Shown here piece by piece: positions 33,569 to 43,054 of a stretch of 64,000 nucleotides of DNA (position 1 is the first letter of the stretch; the number at the start of each line of letters is the position of its first letter). The notes beneath the pieces are model-generated. The model searched no databases, was not told the DNA's origin, and was given only the letters and a program-made list of their open reading frames with translations. The DNA is taken from NCBI GenBank assembly GCA_017516285.1, contig JAFXDD010000009.1, positions 1 through 64,000 of the forward strand, written 5' to 3'. A program made the position numbers and the translations under genes. The DNA is from Lachnospiraceae bacterium (lineage in GTDB: Bacteria; Bacillota_A; Clostridia; Lachnospirales; Lachnospiraceae).

Positions 33569-34216
33569 TTATTCTAACAGTGATAAATAATCTTCGATAT
33601 AATAATCAGCCATAGCCTTCTTTTCTGCTCTCTGGTCTGCAGAAAACGGGTCCTCCACAGCACAAAGCTTCATGCCTGCACGTTTTCCGGCTGTCAGACC
33701 CATCACAATATCTTCAAACACCAGACATTCCTCCGGCGAAACACCGACTATTCTGGCTGCCTCTAAATAAATGTCAGGTGCAGGCTTCCCTGCTCCAACC
33801 TCACAAGAGGTGATAATCGTATCAAAATAAGGTATAAAGCCCAGATGCTCCCCAACTGCTGCCACCAATTCTTTAGAATTACTGGTGCAGATAGCGGTAC
33901 GAATGCCCATTTTCTTCAGCATTTTAAGAAAGGCAAAAGCCCCTTTCTTGTAATCGATTTCCTCAGCATACACCCGAAAAGCCATTTCATTCCATTGATC
34001 CATGATTTCCTCAATGGAAAGAGGCAGGTTAAATCGTTCTTTAAAATATTGAGCGGTTTCCTTAAATGCCATCCCTTCAATTTCTTTTTGCAAGGTAGGC
34101 GGCAGCTCATAGCCAAAACGCCCAAGAAATGCAATATCAATGTCCTTCCAGATATGCATGGAATCTACTAACGTGCCATCCATATCAAAAAGGCATGCTT
34201 TTATATTTGTTAACAT
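33569..34216 (-). CDS. HAD-family phosphatase, beta-phosphoglucomutase-like
   Basis: A 215-residue haloacid dehalogenase superfamily enzyme of subfamily IA. Motif I is DMDGTLVDS (11-19, nucleophile Asp11), motif II ICTSNSKEL near 114, motif III GKPAPDIYLEAA near 148 and motif IV VFEDIVMGLTAGKRAG near 166. A four-helix cap lies between motifs I and II. The substrate is likely a small sugar phosphate but cannot be read from sequence. It lies between the YgiQ-type gene and a pseudouridine synthase gene. Confidence 0.9.
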   Translation of the reverse strand: MLTNIKACLFDMDGTLVDSMHIWKDIDIAFLGRFGYELPPTLQKEIEGMAFKETAQYFKERFNLPLSIEEIMDQWNEMAFRVYAEEIDYKKGAFAFLKMLKKMGIRTAICTSNSKELVAAVGEHLGFIPYFDTIITSCEVGAGKPAPDIYLEAARIVGVSPEECLVFEDIVMGLTAGKRAGMKLCAVEDPFSADQRAEKKAMADYYIEDYLSLLE

Positions 34217-34272
34217 ATGAATTCCCTCAAAAATGCTGTAATTCCTTCCAGCTCGGTCTCAATTAACTTCAA

Positions 34273-34983
34273 CTATTTCTTTCTCAATAATATAACTTCT
34301 TCCACCGTTAATGCGCGAAAACTTCCTTGGGGCAAGTTCTCATCCAGAGCTAATGCGCCAAAAGAGAGTCGTTTTAAGTAAAGCACTTCACTGCCTACTG
34401 CTCCAAGCATACGCTTTACCTGATGGTATCTGCCCTCGCAAATGGTTAACTTTATATGTGTATCCGTTAGTACCTCTACCTTAGCAGGTAGCGTCATCTT
34501 GTCATCCCCGATATCCACGCCTTGCTCCAAGGCTTCTATTTGCTCCAAATTCAGCCTTTCCGGCACTTCTACAAGATAAGTCTTGGGTACATGCTTTTTG
34601 GGGCTTAAAAGGGCATGTGCGAGATTGCCGTCATTGGTAATAAGAAGCAGCCCTTCGGTGTCCTTGTCCAAACGCCCCACCGGAAACAAATCTGACCTAT
34701 AGCAATCCCCCATCAGACTCATAACAGTATCCTGCATCCTGTCCTCTGTGGCGGTAATCACCCCGGCAGGCTTATTCAGCATATAATAATAAAACTCCTG
34801 ATATTTTAATTCCTGCCCCTGATACGTAACAACATCTACATCAGGATTAATTTTAAAATCAGGACTTTTTTGTGTAATACCATTTACCGTAACCAAACCT
34901 CTACGAAGAAATGTCTTCACTTCACTTCTGGTACCGATTTCTAACTCACAAAGAAATTTATCCAGCCTAAAAAGCTTACCCAT
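34273..34983 (-). CDS. RsuA/RluB/RluE/RluF-family pseudouridine synthase
   Basis: Makes pseudouridine in rRNA; resembles 16S U516 synthase RsuA in size (236 residues). The S4 domain covers 1-60 (RLDKFLCELEIGTRSEVKTF) and the catalytic domain has MLNKPAGVITATEDRMQDTV, then FPVGRLDKDTEGLLLITNDG near 105-124 with the catalytic Asp, and LTICEGRYHQVKRMLGAVG near 190. The second of two close ATG codons is chosen; AAAGG is then 9 bases upstream. It is divergent from ylbJ. Confidence 0.92.
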   Translation of the reverse strand: MGKLFRLDKFLCELEIGTRSEVKTFLRRGLVTVNGITQKSPDFKINPDVDVVTYQGQELKYQEFYYYMLNKPAGVITATEDRMQDTVMSLMGDCYRSDLFPVGRLDKDTEGLLLITNDGNLAHALLSPKKHVPKTYLVEVPERLNLEQIEALEQGVDIGDDKMTLPAKVEVLTDTHIKLTICEGRYHQVKRMLGAVGSEVLYLKRLSFGALALDENLPQGSFRALTVEEVILLRKK

Positions 34984-35019
34984 AAGCATGAACCTTTCTA
35001 TTATGTCATACATTGTAAT

Positions 35020-35955
35020 ATGATTTTTCTAGTATTATATACCATTTTATTACTATTTACAGACAGAGCCGCCGCCCAGGCACAGTGTATGCAGGCCCTG
35101 AAGCAGTGGTATGAAACCATGATACCTGCTCTTTTTCCCATGATGCTTTTAAGCAGTATCCTGGTGGACACCGACTTCGCTGCCCGGATAGGCCGCCTTT
35201 TTAACAAGACACTCTTACGCTTTTTGAAGATCAGTGATAACGGCTGCTATTGTTTAATCACAGGACTTTTCTTTGGCTTCCCTATGGGTGCCAAAACAAC
35301 AGCAGACATGCTGATAAAGCACAACATATCAAAAAAAGAGGCTGAATACCTGTTAACTTTTATTAATTGTATCGGCCCCATGTATACCATAAATTTTACA
35401 TATAAATGCTTTCCGGAGCTTAATTTGTGGATGCTTCTGTTCGGTATCTATGGACTTAGTCTGCTTTATGGGTTGTGTACACGCTACACCCTGTATGGTG
35501 ACTGCAATTTTCGTGCGTCAACACATACTAACACCATCAAAGCTACGCCGGCCACATCAAATATCGACATCGCAACACACACCTGTACTTCCAGACTGTC
35601 TCTTCCGGATGCTCTCTACGAAAGCGTGCCGAAATGTGGTCGTTCTATCCTCATGCTTGGCGGTTATATGGTACTTTTTCAGTTGTTTTTTGTAACCCTT
35701 ACACACCTTTTAGAAAGTATCAATCTACAAACAATTGCCCTCTATCCATTGCTTGAAATTACCGGTGGATTGGGGATGCTGCCTGTGAATACCAGCCTGC
35801 CCCTGGTGCTTATCTATACCAATCTGGGCGGTGCCTGCTGCGTTATCCAGACTTATAGCTTCCTAAAGCCGGCAGGCTTATCTGTCAGAAAATATGTGCT
35901 TCACAAATGTATACTGGCAGTGCTGTCGTATATCGTAGGTAGATTAATCGTTTAG
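35020..35955 (+). CDS. ylbJ: YlbJ-like sporulation integral membrane protein
   Basis: A 311-residue protein with nucleoside-recognition (Gate) domains, related to B. subtilis YlbJ (SpoIIIM), which is needed for cortex formation in the mother cell. The family block runs from KQWYETMIPALFPMMLLSSI through ITGLFFGFPMGAKTTADML to AEYLLTFINCIGPMYTINF (about residues 25-125). A polar insert of about 40 residues (Thr/Ala-rich, 165-200) separates it from a second set of helices. No ribosome-binding site is evident before the ATG. The clostridial neighbourhood coaD, rsmD and a coiled-coil protein is conserved, although ylbJ here faces them. Confidence 0.85.
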   Translation: MIFLVLYTILLLFTDRAAAQAQCMQALKQWYETMIPALFPMMLLSSILVDTDFAARIGRLFNKTLLRFLKISDNGCYCLITGLFFGFPMGAKTTADMLIKHNISKKEAEYLLTFINCIGPMYTINFTYKCFPELNLWMLLFGIYGLSLLYGLCTRYTLYGDCNFRASTHTNTIKATPATSNIDIATHTCTSRLSLPDALYESVPKCGRSILMLGGYMVLFQLFFVTLTHLLESINLQTIALYPLLEITGGLGMLPVNTSLPLVLIYTNLGGACCVIQTYSFLKPAGLSVRKYVLHKCILAVLSYIVGRLIV

Positions 35956-35987
35956 CCATTAGCTCGATTTGGCTGCTAATGGCTAAA
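35951..35987. terminator. 13-bp hairpin between convergent ylbJ and the coiled-coil gene
   Basis: TTTAGCCATTAGC (35951-35963) pairs perfectly with GCTAATGGCTAAA (35975-35987). The first arm contains the ylbJ stop codon. Tails are short in T but the stem is strong in both directions. Confidence 0.75.
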
Positions 35988-35994
35988 CTGTTAC

Positions 35995-36609
35995 CTACAT
36001 TAAACTGATTTCGCCGGTTGCACCGCTTACAGGGGATGATGATGCTTCATATGTATCAAGCTCTTCCTCATCCTCGCCGCGAAGCTCATGACGATTATTC
36101 AGAACCACATCACGGTACTGGTTTAAGCTGGTAAGCATGTTTTCATACTGGCCGGAGGTGGTCTGAATAGAGTGATTTAATAAATTCTCAATATTAGCAA
36201 GCAGGTCATCAGTATATTGTACCGCTGCCATACGCATTGCATTTGCTTCTTCTGCTGCTGCATCCACTAGCTCCTGAGCCTTCTGGCGAGCCATAGTCTC
36301 TACCTCCTGAGCTCTTGCATGAGCCTGCTGCATAATTTCATGCTCGCTGACTAACTCGTTTGTCTGAAGAGTAGCCTTATTTACAAGTGCTTCTGCCTTG
36401 GAACGTGCATCATCTAAAATAGCATCTTTTTGTGCCATAATCTTCTGATAACGCTTTAATTCCTCAGGAGTACGTCTCTTAAGCTCGTCTAAAAGCTCCT
36501 CCATGTGATATCTGTCAACGATAATATTTTCTTTGGAAAATGCCTGTGGCTTACAACTGGCAATGTAATTTTCCATTTCTTCAATTAATTGTTCCATTCT
36601 GCTTTGCAT
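35995..36609 (-). CDS. Coiled-coil protein of the coaD-rsmD locus, DivIVA/ATPase-like
   Basis: A 204-residue soluble protein. Residues 1-50 hold a short conserved head (QLIEEMENYIASCKPQAFSK) and 50-175 a long Ala/Glu/Gln-rich coiled coil (EVETMARQKAQELVDAAAEE). The acidic tail ends EEELDTYEASSS. It resembles a clostridial family often named ATPase or DivIVA-like that lies next to coaD; its function is not established. A start at 36609 is set by GGAGGAG about 8 bases upstream and lies 4 bases after the coaD stop. Confidence 0.75.
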   Translation of the reverse strand: MQSRMEQLIEEMENYIASCKPQAFSKENIIVDRYHMEELLDELKRRTPEELKRYQKIMAQKDAILDDARSKAEALVNKATLQTNELVSEHEIMQQAHARAQEVETMARQKAQELVDAAAEEANAMRMAAVQYTDDLLANIENLLNHSIQTTSGQYENMLTSLNQYRDVVLNNRHELRGEDEEELDTYEASSSPVSGATGEISLM

Positions 36610-36613
36610 ACGA

Positions 36614-37108
36614 TTACTCCTCCCATTTATATCCATATTTTTCATAAATTAAATTTATAATACAATCCGGTACCAATCCCTTGATATCACCTTTAAATTT
36701 GGCTACCTCTCTGACTGCAGAACTGCTTAAATGTGCATATTCCAAACTGGTGGCCAGGAAATGAGTCTCAACTGCTCCCTTAGATAATATTCGATTGAAA
36801 TGAACTGTAGGAAGTTCATATTCAAAATCAGAAGGGGTTCGGAGACCTCTCACAGACACATGAATATCATGTGCATTTGCATAATCTGCTAAAAAGCCTG
36901 AAAAAGAATCTACTTTGACATTTGGAATATCCTTTACTGCTTCTTTTATCATATTAACACGTTCTTCCACAGAAAACAACGGAGATTTCTCATGATTATT
37001 TAAAACAGCAACCGTTAATTCATCAAAGCTTACTGCTGCACGTTTGATTAAATCAAGGTGTCCCATGGTAATTGGATCAAAGCTGCCGGGAAAAATTGCC
37101 TTTGCCAT
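36614..37108 (-). CDS. coaD: Phosphopantetheine adenylyltransferase
   Basis: Transfers AMP from ATP to 4'-phosphopantetheine, the fourth step of coenzyme A synthesis. At 164 residues it is normal in size. Motifs are FPGSFDPITMGHLDLIKRAA (T/HxGH site, 6-25), VSVRGLRTPSDFEYEL near 84-99 and LSSSAVREVAKFKGDI near 127. GGAGG lies in the 3' end of rsmD; the genes are 3 bases apart. Confidence 0.97.
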   Translation of the reverse strand: MAKAIFPGSFDPITMGHLDLIKRAAVSFDELTVAVLNNHEKSPLFSVEERVNMIKEAVKDIPNVKVDSFSGFLADYANAHDIHVSVRGLRTPSDFEYELPTVHFNRILSKGAVETHFLATSLEYAHLSSSAVREVAKFKGDIKGLVPDCIINLIYEKYGYKWEE

Positions 37109-37111
37109 CCT

Positions 37112-37660
37112 CTATGTCCTCCTCAAAAATACGTGTTTGTTTGTTTTGTAACACTTTTCTTTGTAGACCTCAAAACCTAAATCATAGGCATAGTCAAAGT
37201 CCGTGTCCAGAGAAGCCTCCACAATAATCACTGTATCTTTTGTCACAAACTTGATATCCTTTAAGTATGTGAGCAGCTGCTTTTCAAGCCCCATATGATA
37301 AGGCGGATCCATAAAAATAATATCCACTTCCTTTTCGAATATATGGTGTAGACTGCTTACGGCATCCGTTTTCAAAACAACTGCATCGGCCTTAAGCTTC
37401 GTGGTTGTCAAATTAGCTTCTATGCAAGCCAAAGGTTCCTTTGCATTTTCTACAAAATAAGCCTTTCTGGCGCTGCGACTTAAAGCTTCAATACCAATAC
37501 CGCCGCTTCCGCTGAACAGATCCACAAACACACAGTCTGCAAGCTGAAACTGCAGCATATTAAATAAAGTCTCTTTGATACGATCCTGAGTAGGTCTGGT
37601 ATCCATTCCCTCAGGAGTTTTCAGTTTCATTCCTCTTGCACTTCCCGCAATAACTCTCAT
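37112..37660 (-). CDS. rsmD: 16S rRNA (guanine966-N2)-methyltransferase
   Basis: Methylates G966 of 16S rRNA using SAM. The 182-residue protein begins MRVIAGSARGMKLKTPEGM, with the family RPTQDRIKETLFNML near 22-36. The SAM site is FVDLFSGSGGIGIEALSR (about 44-61) and the catalytic motif is DIIFMDPPYH (DPPY near 115). It is the first gene of the rsmD-coaD-coiled-coil run and follows a hairpin behind parC. Confidence 0.95.
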   Translation of the reverse strand: MRVIAGSARGMKLKTPEGMDTRPTQDRIKETLFNMLQFQLADCVFVDLFSGSGGIGIEALSRSARKAYFVENAKEPLACIEANLTTTKLKADAVVLKTDAVSSLHHIFEKEVDIIFMDPPYHMGLEKQLLTYLKDIKFVTKDTVIIVEASLDTDFDYAYDLGFEVYKEKCYKTNKHVFLRRT

Positions 37661-37675
37661 ACTTTCCTTTCCACA

Positions 37676-37708
37676 CCTTAAGAGGTTGTTATAGACAAGC
37701 TCTTAAGG
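37676..37708. terminator. Hairpin between parC and rsmD
   Basis: CCTTAAGAG (37676-37684) pairs perfectly with CTCTTAAGG (37700-37708). The T run lies on the plus-strand side (GCTTTTTT), while both flanking genes run on the minus strand. Seen in that direction no T run follows, so it may attenuate rather than stop transcription. Confidence 0.5.
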
Positions 37709-37720
37709 ATGCTTTTTTAA

Positions 37721-39958
37721 CTATGCTCTGACCTTTACACCGTTGCCATCACGTTTGCCGAGCTTTATTTTATTAAGCTCTAATTGTTTAGACTTATACT
37801 CAATGGTTGTCTGGTCATTATAATTCAGGCAATACGCTGCTTCTACCAAGTCGCCTGCTTTTAATTTGATGCCTCGCACACCTACTGCAGCCTTTTTCTT
37901 TTCCGGAATTTCTTCAATACTAAATCGCAGGAAATAACCGTCCTTTGACTGCATTACTACTGTTTTCTGCTCCTTTAAAATATCTACACATACCACTTCA
38001 TCATCATCCTGAAGCTTGGTAGCAGCAACATTACGCTTTGCCACATCAAATTCGCCGCCGTCTACCACCTTGCACATGCCCTGCTTAGTAAAGAACAGTA
38101 CGCGATATAAATTCAAATCCGACTGGCTGGCAGCAAATACAATCTGTTCCTTTTCCATGCTATAGGTACTGATATTGTCCACCGGTACGGATTTGTCACG
38201 GAACTTACCAAACGGCACATCCATTACCTTGATAGTATGAAGCTGGCCTTTGTCTGTAAACAGACAAACCTTACCGGTATTTTTGCACTTAAATACAAAA
38301 CGGTTTTCGCTAAGTGCAGCATCCTTATTGCGTTCAAAGGTAGCCTCGTCCACCGTCTTTGCGTAACCAAAGCGGTCTAACATAAAGTATACGTCCAGCT
38401 CCTGCTGCTTTGCTTCTTCAAAAACTGCCTCTACGCCATTCTCAATGGTGGTACGTCTGTCACGTTTATATTGTTTCTTAAATTCATCCATGTCATTCAT
38501 AATCACCTGTGCCATGGAATCACGTCTGGCCAGTATATCCTCGTACTTAAATATATTGGTCAGGGTATCCTCGTGTTCAGCTATTAATGCTTCGATTTCC
38601 AGACCGATTAATTTATATAAACGCATATCCAAAATGGCATTAGCCTGCTTTTCCGTAAATCGAAGCTGGCTGGCCATAAGCTCAGACCCCTTAGATTTAA
38701 AACGAATGCCCTTGGTCTCACCCTCTACCAGACAAGCCTTTGCCATGGCTCTGTCCTTGGAACCACGCAGAATTTCAATAATCAGGTCAATTACATTACA
38801 AGCTTTTATCAGACCTTCCTGAATTTCCTTTTTCTCTAATTCCTTATTGAGTAATGTGGTGTACTTACGCTTAGCCACTTCAAACTGGAAGTCAATATTG
38901 GCCTTAATAATGGCTTTCAGCCCCATGGTCTCCGGTCTGCCCTGGTGGATAGCAAGCATATTCACACCAAAGGTATCCTCCAGGCGGGTCTTTTTATAAA
39001 GCATGTTGATGAAGTTGTCCACATCCGTATCTTTACGCACCTCAATAACAATACGAATACCTTCCTTGGAGGACTGATTGGAAATATCCACAATATCCGT
39101 TGTTTTCTTGCTTTCAGAGAGGGCTGCCACATCTGACAGGAACTTGCCGATGCCGGCGCCAATCATAGTATACGGAATTTCTGTGATGACAATGTTAACG
39201 CGACCGCCCTTTACCTTTTCGGTGGTGACGCGTCCACGGATTTTTACCTTGCCTACACCGCTCTCGTAAATATCCAAAAGTTCATCTTTATTAATTACAA
39301 TGCCGCCGGTAGGAAAATCAGGTCCCTTTACATAACGCATTAATTCTCTGGTGGTGATGTTTGGATTCAGCATATACGCCTTGGCAGCATCTACCACCTC
39401 TGCGAAATTGTGAGGCGGAATACTGGTGGCCATACCTACCGCAATACCCTCGGAACCGTTAATCAAAAGGTTTGGAAACTTGGCAGGTAATACACTGGGT
39501 TCCTTCTCTGTCTCATCAAAGTTTGGCACAAAATCCACTACATCCTTGTCCAAATCGGCAAGCAAGCCTTCCTGACTGATACGCTCTAATCTGGCCTCCG
39601 TATAACGCATGGCAGCTGCGCCGTCGCCCTCGATATTGCCAAAATTACCGTGCCCATCTACAAGGGGGAGTCCTTTTTTGAAATCCTGGGTCATAACAAC
39701 CAGAGCTTCGTAAATGGAACTGTCACCATGTGGATGATATTTACCCATAGTGTCACCCACGATACGGGCACTCTTACGATAAGGCTTATCATAGCGGATG
39801 CCCAACTCATGCATGTCGTACAGGGTACGACGTTGTACCGGCTTTAACCCATCTCTGGCATCCGGCAGGGCTCTTGCAATAATAACGCTCATGGCATAAT
39901 CAATAAAGGATTTTTGCATGACATCAGAATATTCTGTTTTTATAATTCTATCTTCCAT
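37721..39958 (-). CDS. parC: Type II topoisomerase subunit A, topoisomerase IV ParC type
   Basis: Cleaves and rejoins DNA in the ParC2-ParE2 enzyme. The catalytic tyrosine is Tyr119 ([10 protein letters not shown]). The quinolone-determining region reads [10 protein letters not shown] with Ser80 and Glu84, the wild-type pattern in many Firmicutes. At 745 residues it has a short C-terminal pinwheel and lacks the QRRGG-type GyrA box, so it is placed with ParC rather than GyrA. The start is 11 bases from the parE stop, with AGGAG upstream. In this group a separate gyrA-gyrB pair is expected near dnaA. Confidence 0.87.
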   Translation of the reverse strand: MEDRIIKTEYSDVMQKSFIDYAMSVIIARALPDARDGLKPVQRRTLYDMHELGIRYDKPYRKSARIVGDTMGKYHPHGDSSIYEALVVMTQDFKKGLPLVDGHGNFGNIEGDGAAAMRYTEARLERISQEGLLADLDKDVVDFVPNFDETEKEPSVLPAKFPNLLINGSEGIAVGMATSIPPHNFAEVVDAAKAYMLNPNITTRELMRYVKGPDFPTGGIVINKDELLDIYESGVGKVKIRGRVTTEKVKGGRVNIVITEIPYTMIGAGIGKFLSDVAALSESKKTTDIVDISNQSSKEGIRIVIEVRKDTDVDNFINMLYKKTRLEDTFGVNMLAIHQGRPETMGLKAIIKANIDFQFEVAKRKYTTLLNKELEKKEIQEGLIKACNVIDLIIEILRGSKDRAMAKACLVEGETKGIRFKSKGSELMASQLRFTEKQANAILDMRLYKLIGLEIEALIAEHEDTLTNIFKYEDILARRDSMAQVIMNDMDEFKKQYKRDRRTTIENGVEAVFEEAKQQELDVYFMLDRFGYAKTVDEATFERNKDAALSENRFVFKCKNTGKVCLFTDKGQLHTIKVMDVPFGKFRDKSVPVDNISTYSMEKEQIVFAASQSDLNLYRVLFFTKQGMCKVVDGGEFDVAKRNVAATKLQDDDEVVCVDILKEQKTVVMQSKDGYFLRFSIEEIPEKKKAAVGVRGIKLKAGDLVEAAYCLNYNDQTTIEYKSKQLELNKIKLGKRDGNGVKVRA

Positions 39959-39969
39959 CTCTTTATCTC

Positions 39970-41892
39970 CTATACATCTAATTCTGCGTCTGTTGCATGC
40001 TCATAAATAAAAGCTTTACGAGGAGAAACCTCAGTACCCATCAGTAACTCTGTAATATGGCTTGCCATACGGCCGTCCTCAATCTCTACTTTCTTTAAAA
40101 GTCTGGTGTCCGGATTTAAGGTTGTCTCCCAAAGCTGGTCTGCATCCATTTCACCAAGACCCTTGTAACGCTGCAACGTAAATGGCCCTTTATGTTTCTT
40201 GCGATATTGCTCTAAGGCCTTATCGTCATACAAATATTCCTCCTGCCCCTTACTTGGCATAGCTTTGTACAAAGGAGGCATAGCTATGTAAACATGTCCA
40301 TTGTAAATAAGCTCCGGCATGAAACGATAAAACAGAGTTAATAACAGGTTGGAAATATGGGCACCGTCAACATCAGCATCGGCCATAATAATAATCTTGT
40401 CATAGCGAAGCTTGGAAATATCAAAGTCGTTACCATAACCTTCTGAAAAACCGCAGCCAAAAGCATTAATCATGGTTTTAATTTCTGCATTTGCAAGGAC
40501 CTTGTCAATACTGGCCTTCTCTACGTTTAAAATCTTACCGCGAATAGGCAAAATCGCCTGATACATACGATTACGTGCACTCTTGGCACTGCCACCTGCA
40601 GAATCACCCTCTACAATAAAGATTTCACACTTAGAAGCGTCCTTTGATTCACAGTTGGCAAGCTTGCCGTTAGAGTCAAAAGAAAACTTTTGCTTGGATA
40701 AAAGATTGGTTTTGGCACGTTCCTCACTCTTACGAATCTTGGCAGCCTTTTCCGCACAGGAAATAACTCCCTTAAGGGTCTCTAAATTTCGGTCAAAGTA
40801 ACGAACAATTTCTTCACTGGTAATCTTGCTGACAGCCTTGGCAGCATCTTGATTATCCAGCTTTGTTTTGGTCTGACCTTCAAAACGAGGATCCGGATGC
40901 TTGATAGACACAACTGCAGTCATACCATTACGCACATCTGCACCGGTAAAATTTACATCCTTTTCTTTTAAAATATTGAGCTGACGGGCATAGGTGTTAA
41001 TGACAGTAGTAAACTGAGTCTTAAAACCGGTCAAATGAGTACCGCCCTCAGAATTATAAATGTTGTTACAAAAGCCCAGAATATTCTCATGAAATTCATT
41101 CACATACTGGAAAGCCACCTCGCAGGTAATACCTTCGCTTTCCCCCTTGAAATACACCACATCATGAACTGCCTCACTGGACTTATTCATATCCTTGATA
41201 AAGCCGATGATACCTTCGGGCTCATGATAAATCACTTCCTCCGGCTCATCCTTACGCATATCCTTAAAAATAATGGTAAGCTCCGGATTTAAGTATGCAG
41301 TTTCATGCATTCTGCTCTTAATATCGTCCTCTTTAAAGCGAACCTTGTCAAATATCTCATCATCCGGCAGGAAATTAATGGTAGTACCGGTTTCTTTGCT
41401 CTTGCCAATCACCGGCAACAGACCATCTATTAATTCCGTAGTAGGGATACCCCTTTCGTAACTATCATAATGTATAGCACCGCCAACCTTTACGGTAACG
41501 GTTAGCTTCTTTGATAACGCATTTACAACAGAAGAACCAACACCGTGCAAACCGCCGCTGGTCTTATATGCAGCATTATCAAACTTACCACCGGCGTGCA
41601 GAGTAGTAAATACCAGACGCTCTGCGCTCATGCCCTTTTCATGCATACCAACAGGGATACCACGGCCATTATCAGAAACGGTACAAGAGCCATCGGCCTC
41701 CAAGGTAACACGAATTTCGGAGCAATAACCCGCCAGATGCTCATCCACGGAATTATCTACAATTTCATAAATCAGATGGTTCAAACCTTTGGTAGAAACA
41801 CTGCCAATGTACATACCCGGACGTACACGAACTGCCTCCAATCCCTCTAACACGGTTATATTCTCTGCGCCGTATGTCTCTTTCTTTACCAT
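39970..41892 (-). CDS. parE: Type II topoisomerase subunit B, topoisomerase IV ParE type
   Basis: The ATPase subunit, 640 residues. The GHKL fold is visible as VRPGMYIGS, EIVDNSVDEHLAG (Glu and Asn that bind ATP-Mg), DNGRGIPVGMH and GLHGVGSSVVNALS. The TOPRIM part has FIVEGDSAGGSAK near 422-434 and IIMADADVDGAHI near 497-509. The C-terminal block is RYKGLGEMDADQLWETT. The ATG at 41892 is chosen, with GAGGAA 8-9 bases upstream; the longer frame runs into the promoter area. Its promoter may be at 41985-42013. Confidence 0.9.
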   Translation of the reverse strand: MVKKETYGAENITVLEGLEAVRVRPGMYIGSVSTKGLNHLIYEIVDNSVDEHLAGYCSEIRVTLEADGSCTVSDNGRGIPVGMHEKGMSAERLVFTTLHAGGKFDNAAYKTSGGLHGVGSSVVNALSKKLTVTVKVGGAIHYDSYERGIPTTELIDGLLPVIGKSKETGTTINFLPDDEIFDKVRFKEDDIKSRMHETAYLNPELTIIFKDMRKDEPEEVIYHEPEGIIGFIKDMNKSSEAVHDVVYFKGESEGITCEVAFQYVNEFHENILGFCNNIYNSEGGTHLTGFKTQFTTVINTYARQLNILKEKDVNFTGADVRNGMTAVVSIKHPDPRFEGQTKTKLDNQDAAKAVSKITSEEIVRYFDRNLETLKGVISCAEKAAKIRKSEERAKTNLLSKQKFSFDSNGKLANCESKDASKCEIFIVEGDSAGGSAKSARNRMYQAILPIRGKILNVEKASIDKVLANAEIKTMINAFGCGFSEGYGNDFDISKLRYDKIIIMADADVDGAHISNLLLTLFYRFMPELIYNGHVYIAMPPLYKAMPSKGQEEYLYDDKALEQYRKKHKGPFTLQRYKGLGEMDADQLWETTLNPDTRLLKKVEIEDGRMASHITELLMGTEVSPRKAFIYEHATDAELDV

Positions 41893-41984
41893 AAAAACTT
41901 CCTCATTATCGTATTTTCTCAGTAAATGCGGCAAGCACACAACCTCTTGTGGGCATACTTATCACAAAATACCATATATCGTAA

Positions 41985-42013
41985 ACTTTACCACAAATTT
42001 CGCTCCATTGCAA
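41985..42013 (-). promoter_or_regulatory. Probable promoter of parE-parC
   Basis: On the minus strand: TTGCAA (42008-42013), a 17-base spacer and TAAAGT (41985-41990). The -35 lies exactly in the loop of an imperfect inverted repeat, TTTCGCTCC (41998-42006) and GGTGCGAAA (42014-42022). Confidence 0.45.
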
Positions 42014-42055
42014 GGTGCGAAACCGTACGTTTATGATAATTTTATTAATTTAATA

Positions 42056-42085
42056 AACCAGCCACACATTAAAGCATGACTGGTT
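42056..42085 (-). terminator. Hairpin after degV
   Basis: AACCAGCCA (42056-42064) pairs with TGACTGGTT (42077-42085), 9 bp with one wobble pair on the minus strand. The tail is A/T-rich without a long T run. Confidence 0.6.
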
Positions 42086-42091
42086 CTATAA

Positions 42092-42970
42092 TTATTGATA
42101 AATATTTAATTTTTTCATCGCTGCAACTGCAATACTGCCCGGTCCGATATGGCATGCCACACTTAGGGACAGCTCGTCCACGTAGATATCCCGGTACTGC
42201 GGAAACATAGCCTGTAGCTCTGCCTTAAAAGCTTCTGCACCTTCGGGATTGTTAGTGTGGACAATAGCCAGAAACATATCGTCTGACTCTGAAATGCCAC
42301 CCAGACGGCTCTCAATATCGTTTCGTATGGCAGCCAGCATAGTTTCCTTGCCCTGTTTGGTAGTGCGGGCCTTGGAGTAGGCATCTAACTTTTCGCCCTG
42401 AATAGTTAAGACAGGCTTAAGTCTGAGTAAGGTACCCAAGGCTGCGGCTGCAGGAGTGATGCGTCCGCCTTTTTTTAAATAATACAGGGTATCCAACATA
42501 ATGTAAATGGTGGAGTTAAGCTTATCCTCTACGAGAATGTCATGTATCTCCTGTGCACTCTTACCCATTCCCGCAAGCTTTAACGCATCCAAAACGGACT
42601 GTCTTTGGGTAACGGAAATTCTCTGATTATCAACTACAACTACCTTGCCGTCGTAATCTAAAGAAAGGCTGTATGCGGTAGAACAGCTTCCGGATAAGGC
42701 GCTGCTCATAGGAATATGAACAACTTCGTCATATTCCTGCAATAAGGTATCCCATAAATTCAAAACAGACTCCGGGCTTGGCTGGCTAGTGGAAATTTCT
42801 GCATCCTCGCTCATTTTTTGGTAAAAATCAGACTTTGTCAGGTTAATATCTTCAAAAAAAGTATCTCCATTAATCATAAAAGGCATAGGAACCACATATA
42901 CACCAAGTTCTTTTGCCTGTGCAGGTGTAATACCACTATTACTATCTGTAACTATTGCAATTTTCGACAT
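42092..42970 (-). CDS. DegV family fatty-acid-binding protein
   Basis: A 292-residue two-domain protein that binds a fatty acid and, in its FakB members, presents it to the kinase FakA; a fakA gene is 2.2 kb away. The beginning IAIVTDSNSGITPAQAKELG and VYVVPMPFMINGDTFFEDI are typical, as are TSQPSPESVLNLWDTLLQEY and HIPMSSALSGSCSTAYSLSL with the ligand-binding Ser. IMLDTLYYLKKGGRITPAAA lies near residue 160. It has its own promoter within the end of recG. Confidence 0.93.
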   Translation of the reverse strand: MSKIAIVTDSNSGITPAQAKELGVYVVPMPFMINGDTFFEDINLTKSDFYQKMSEDAEISTSQPSPESVLNLWDTLLQEYDEVVHIPMSSALSGSCSTAYSLSLDYDGKVVVVDNQRISVTQRQSVLDALKLAGMGKSAQEIHDILVEDKLNSTIYIMLDTLYYLKKGGRITPAAAALGTLLRLKPVLTIQGEKLDAYSKARTTKQGKETMLAAIRNDIESRLGGISESDDMFLAIVHTNNPEGAEAFKAELQAMFPQYRDIYVDELSLSVACHIGPGSIAVAAMKKLNIYQ

Positions 42971-43025
42971 ATGAAAGTGTCCTTTCTGTAAAAGTGTAGC
43001 TTAGTGTTAAGACACAATTATATAT

Positions 43026-43054
43026 ATCATACCGCTAAATGCTTCTAAAGTCAA
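43026..43054 (-). promoter_or_regulatory. Promoter of degV
   Basis: On the minus strand: TTGACT (43049-43054), a 17-base spacer and TATGAT (43026-43031). It overlaps the last codons of recG. Confidence 0.6.

Noticed and set aside
37676..37708. Terminator for a plus-strand gene between parC and rsmD.
   Set aside because: The T run is on the plus side, but no plus-strand gene ends there; it is kept only as a hairpin.
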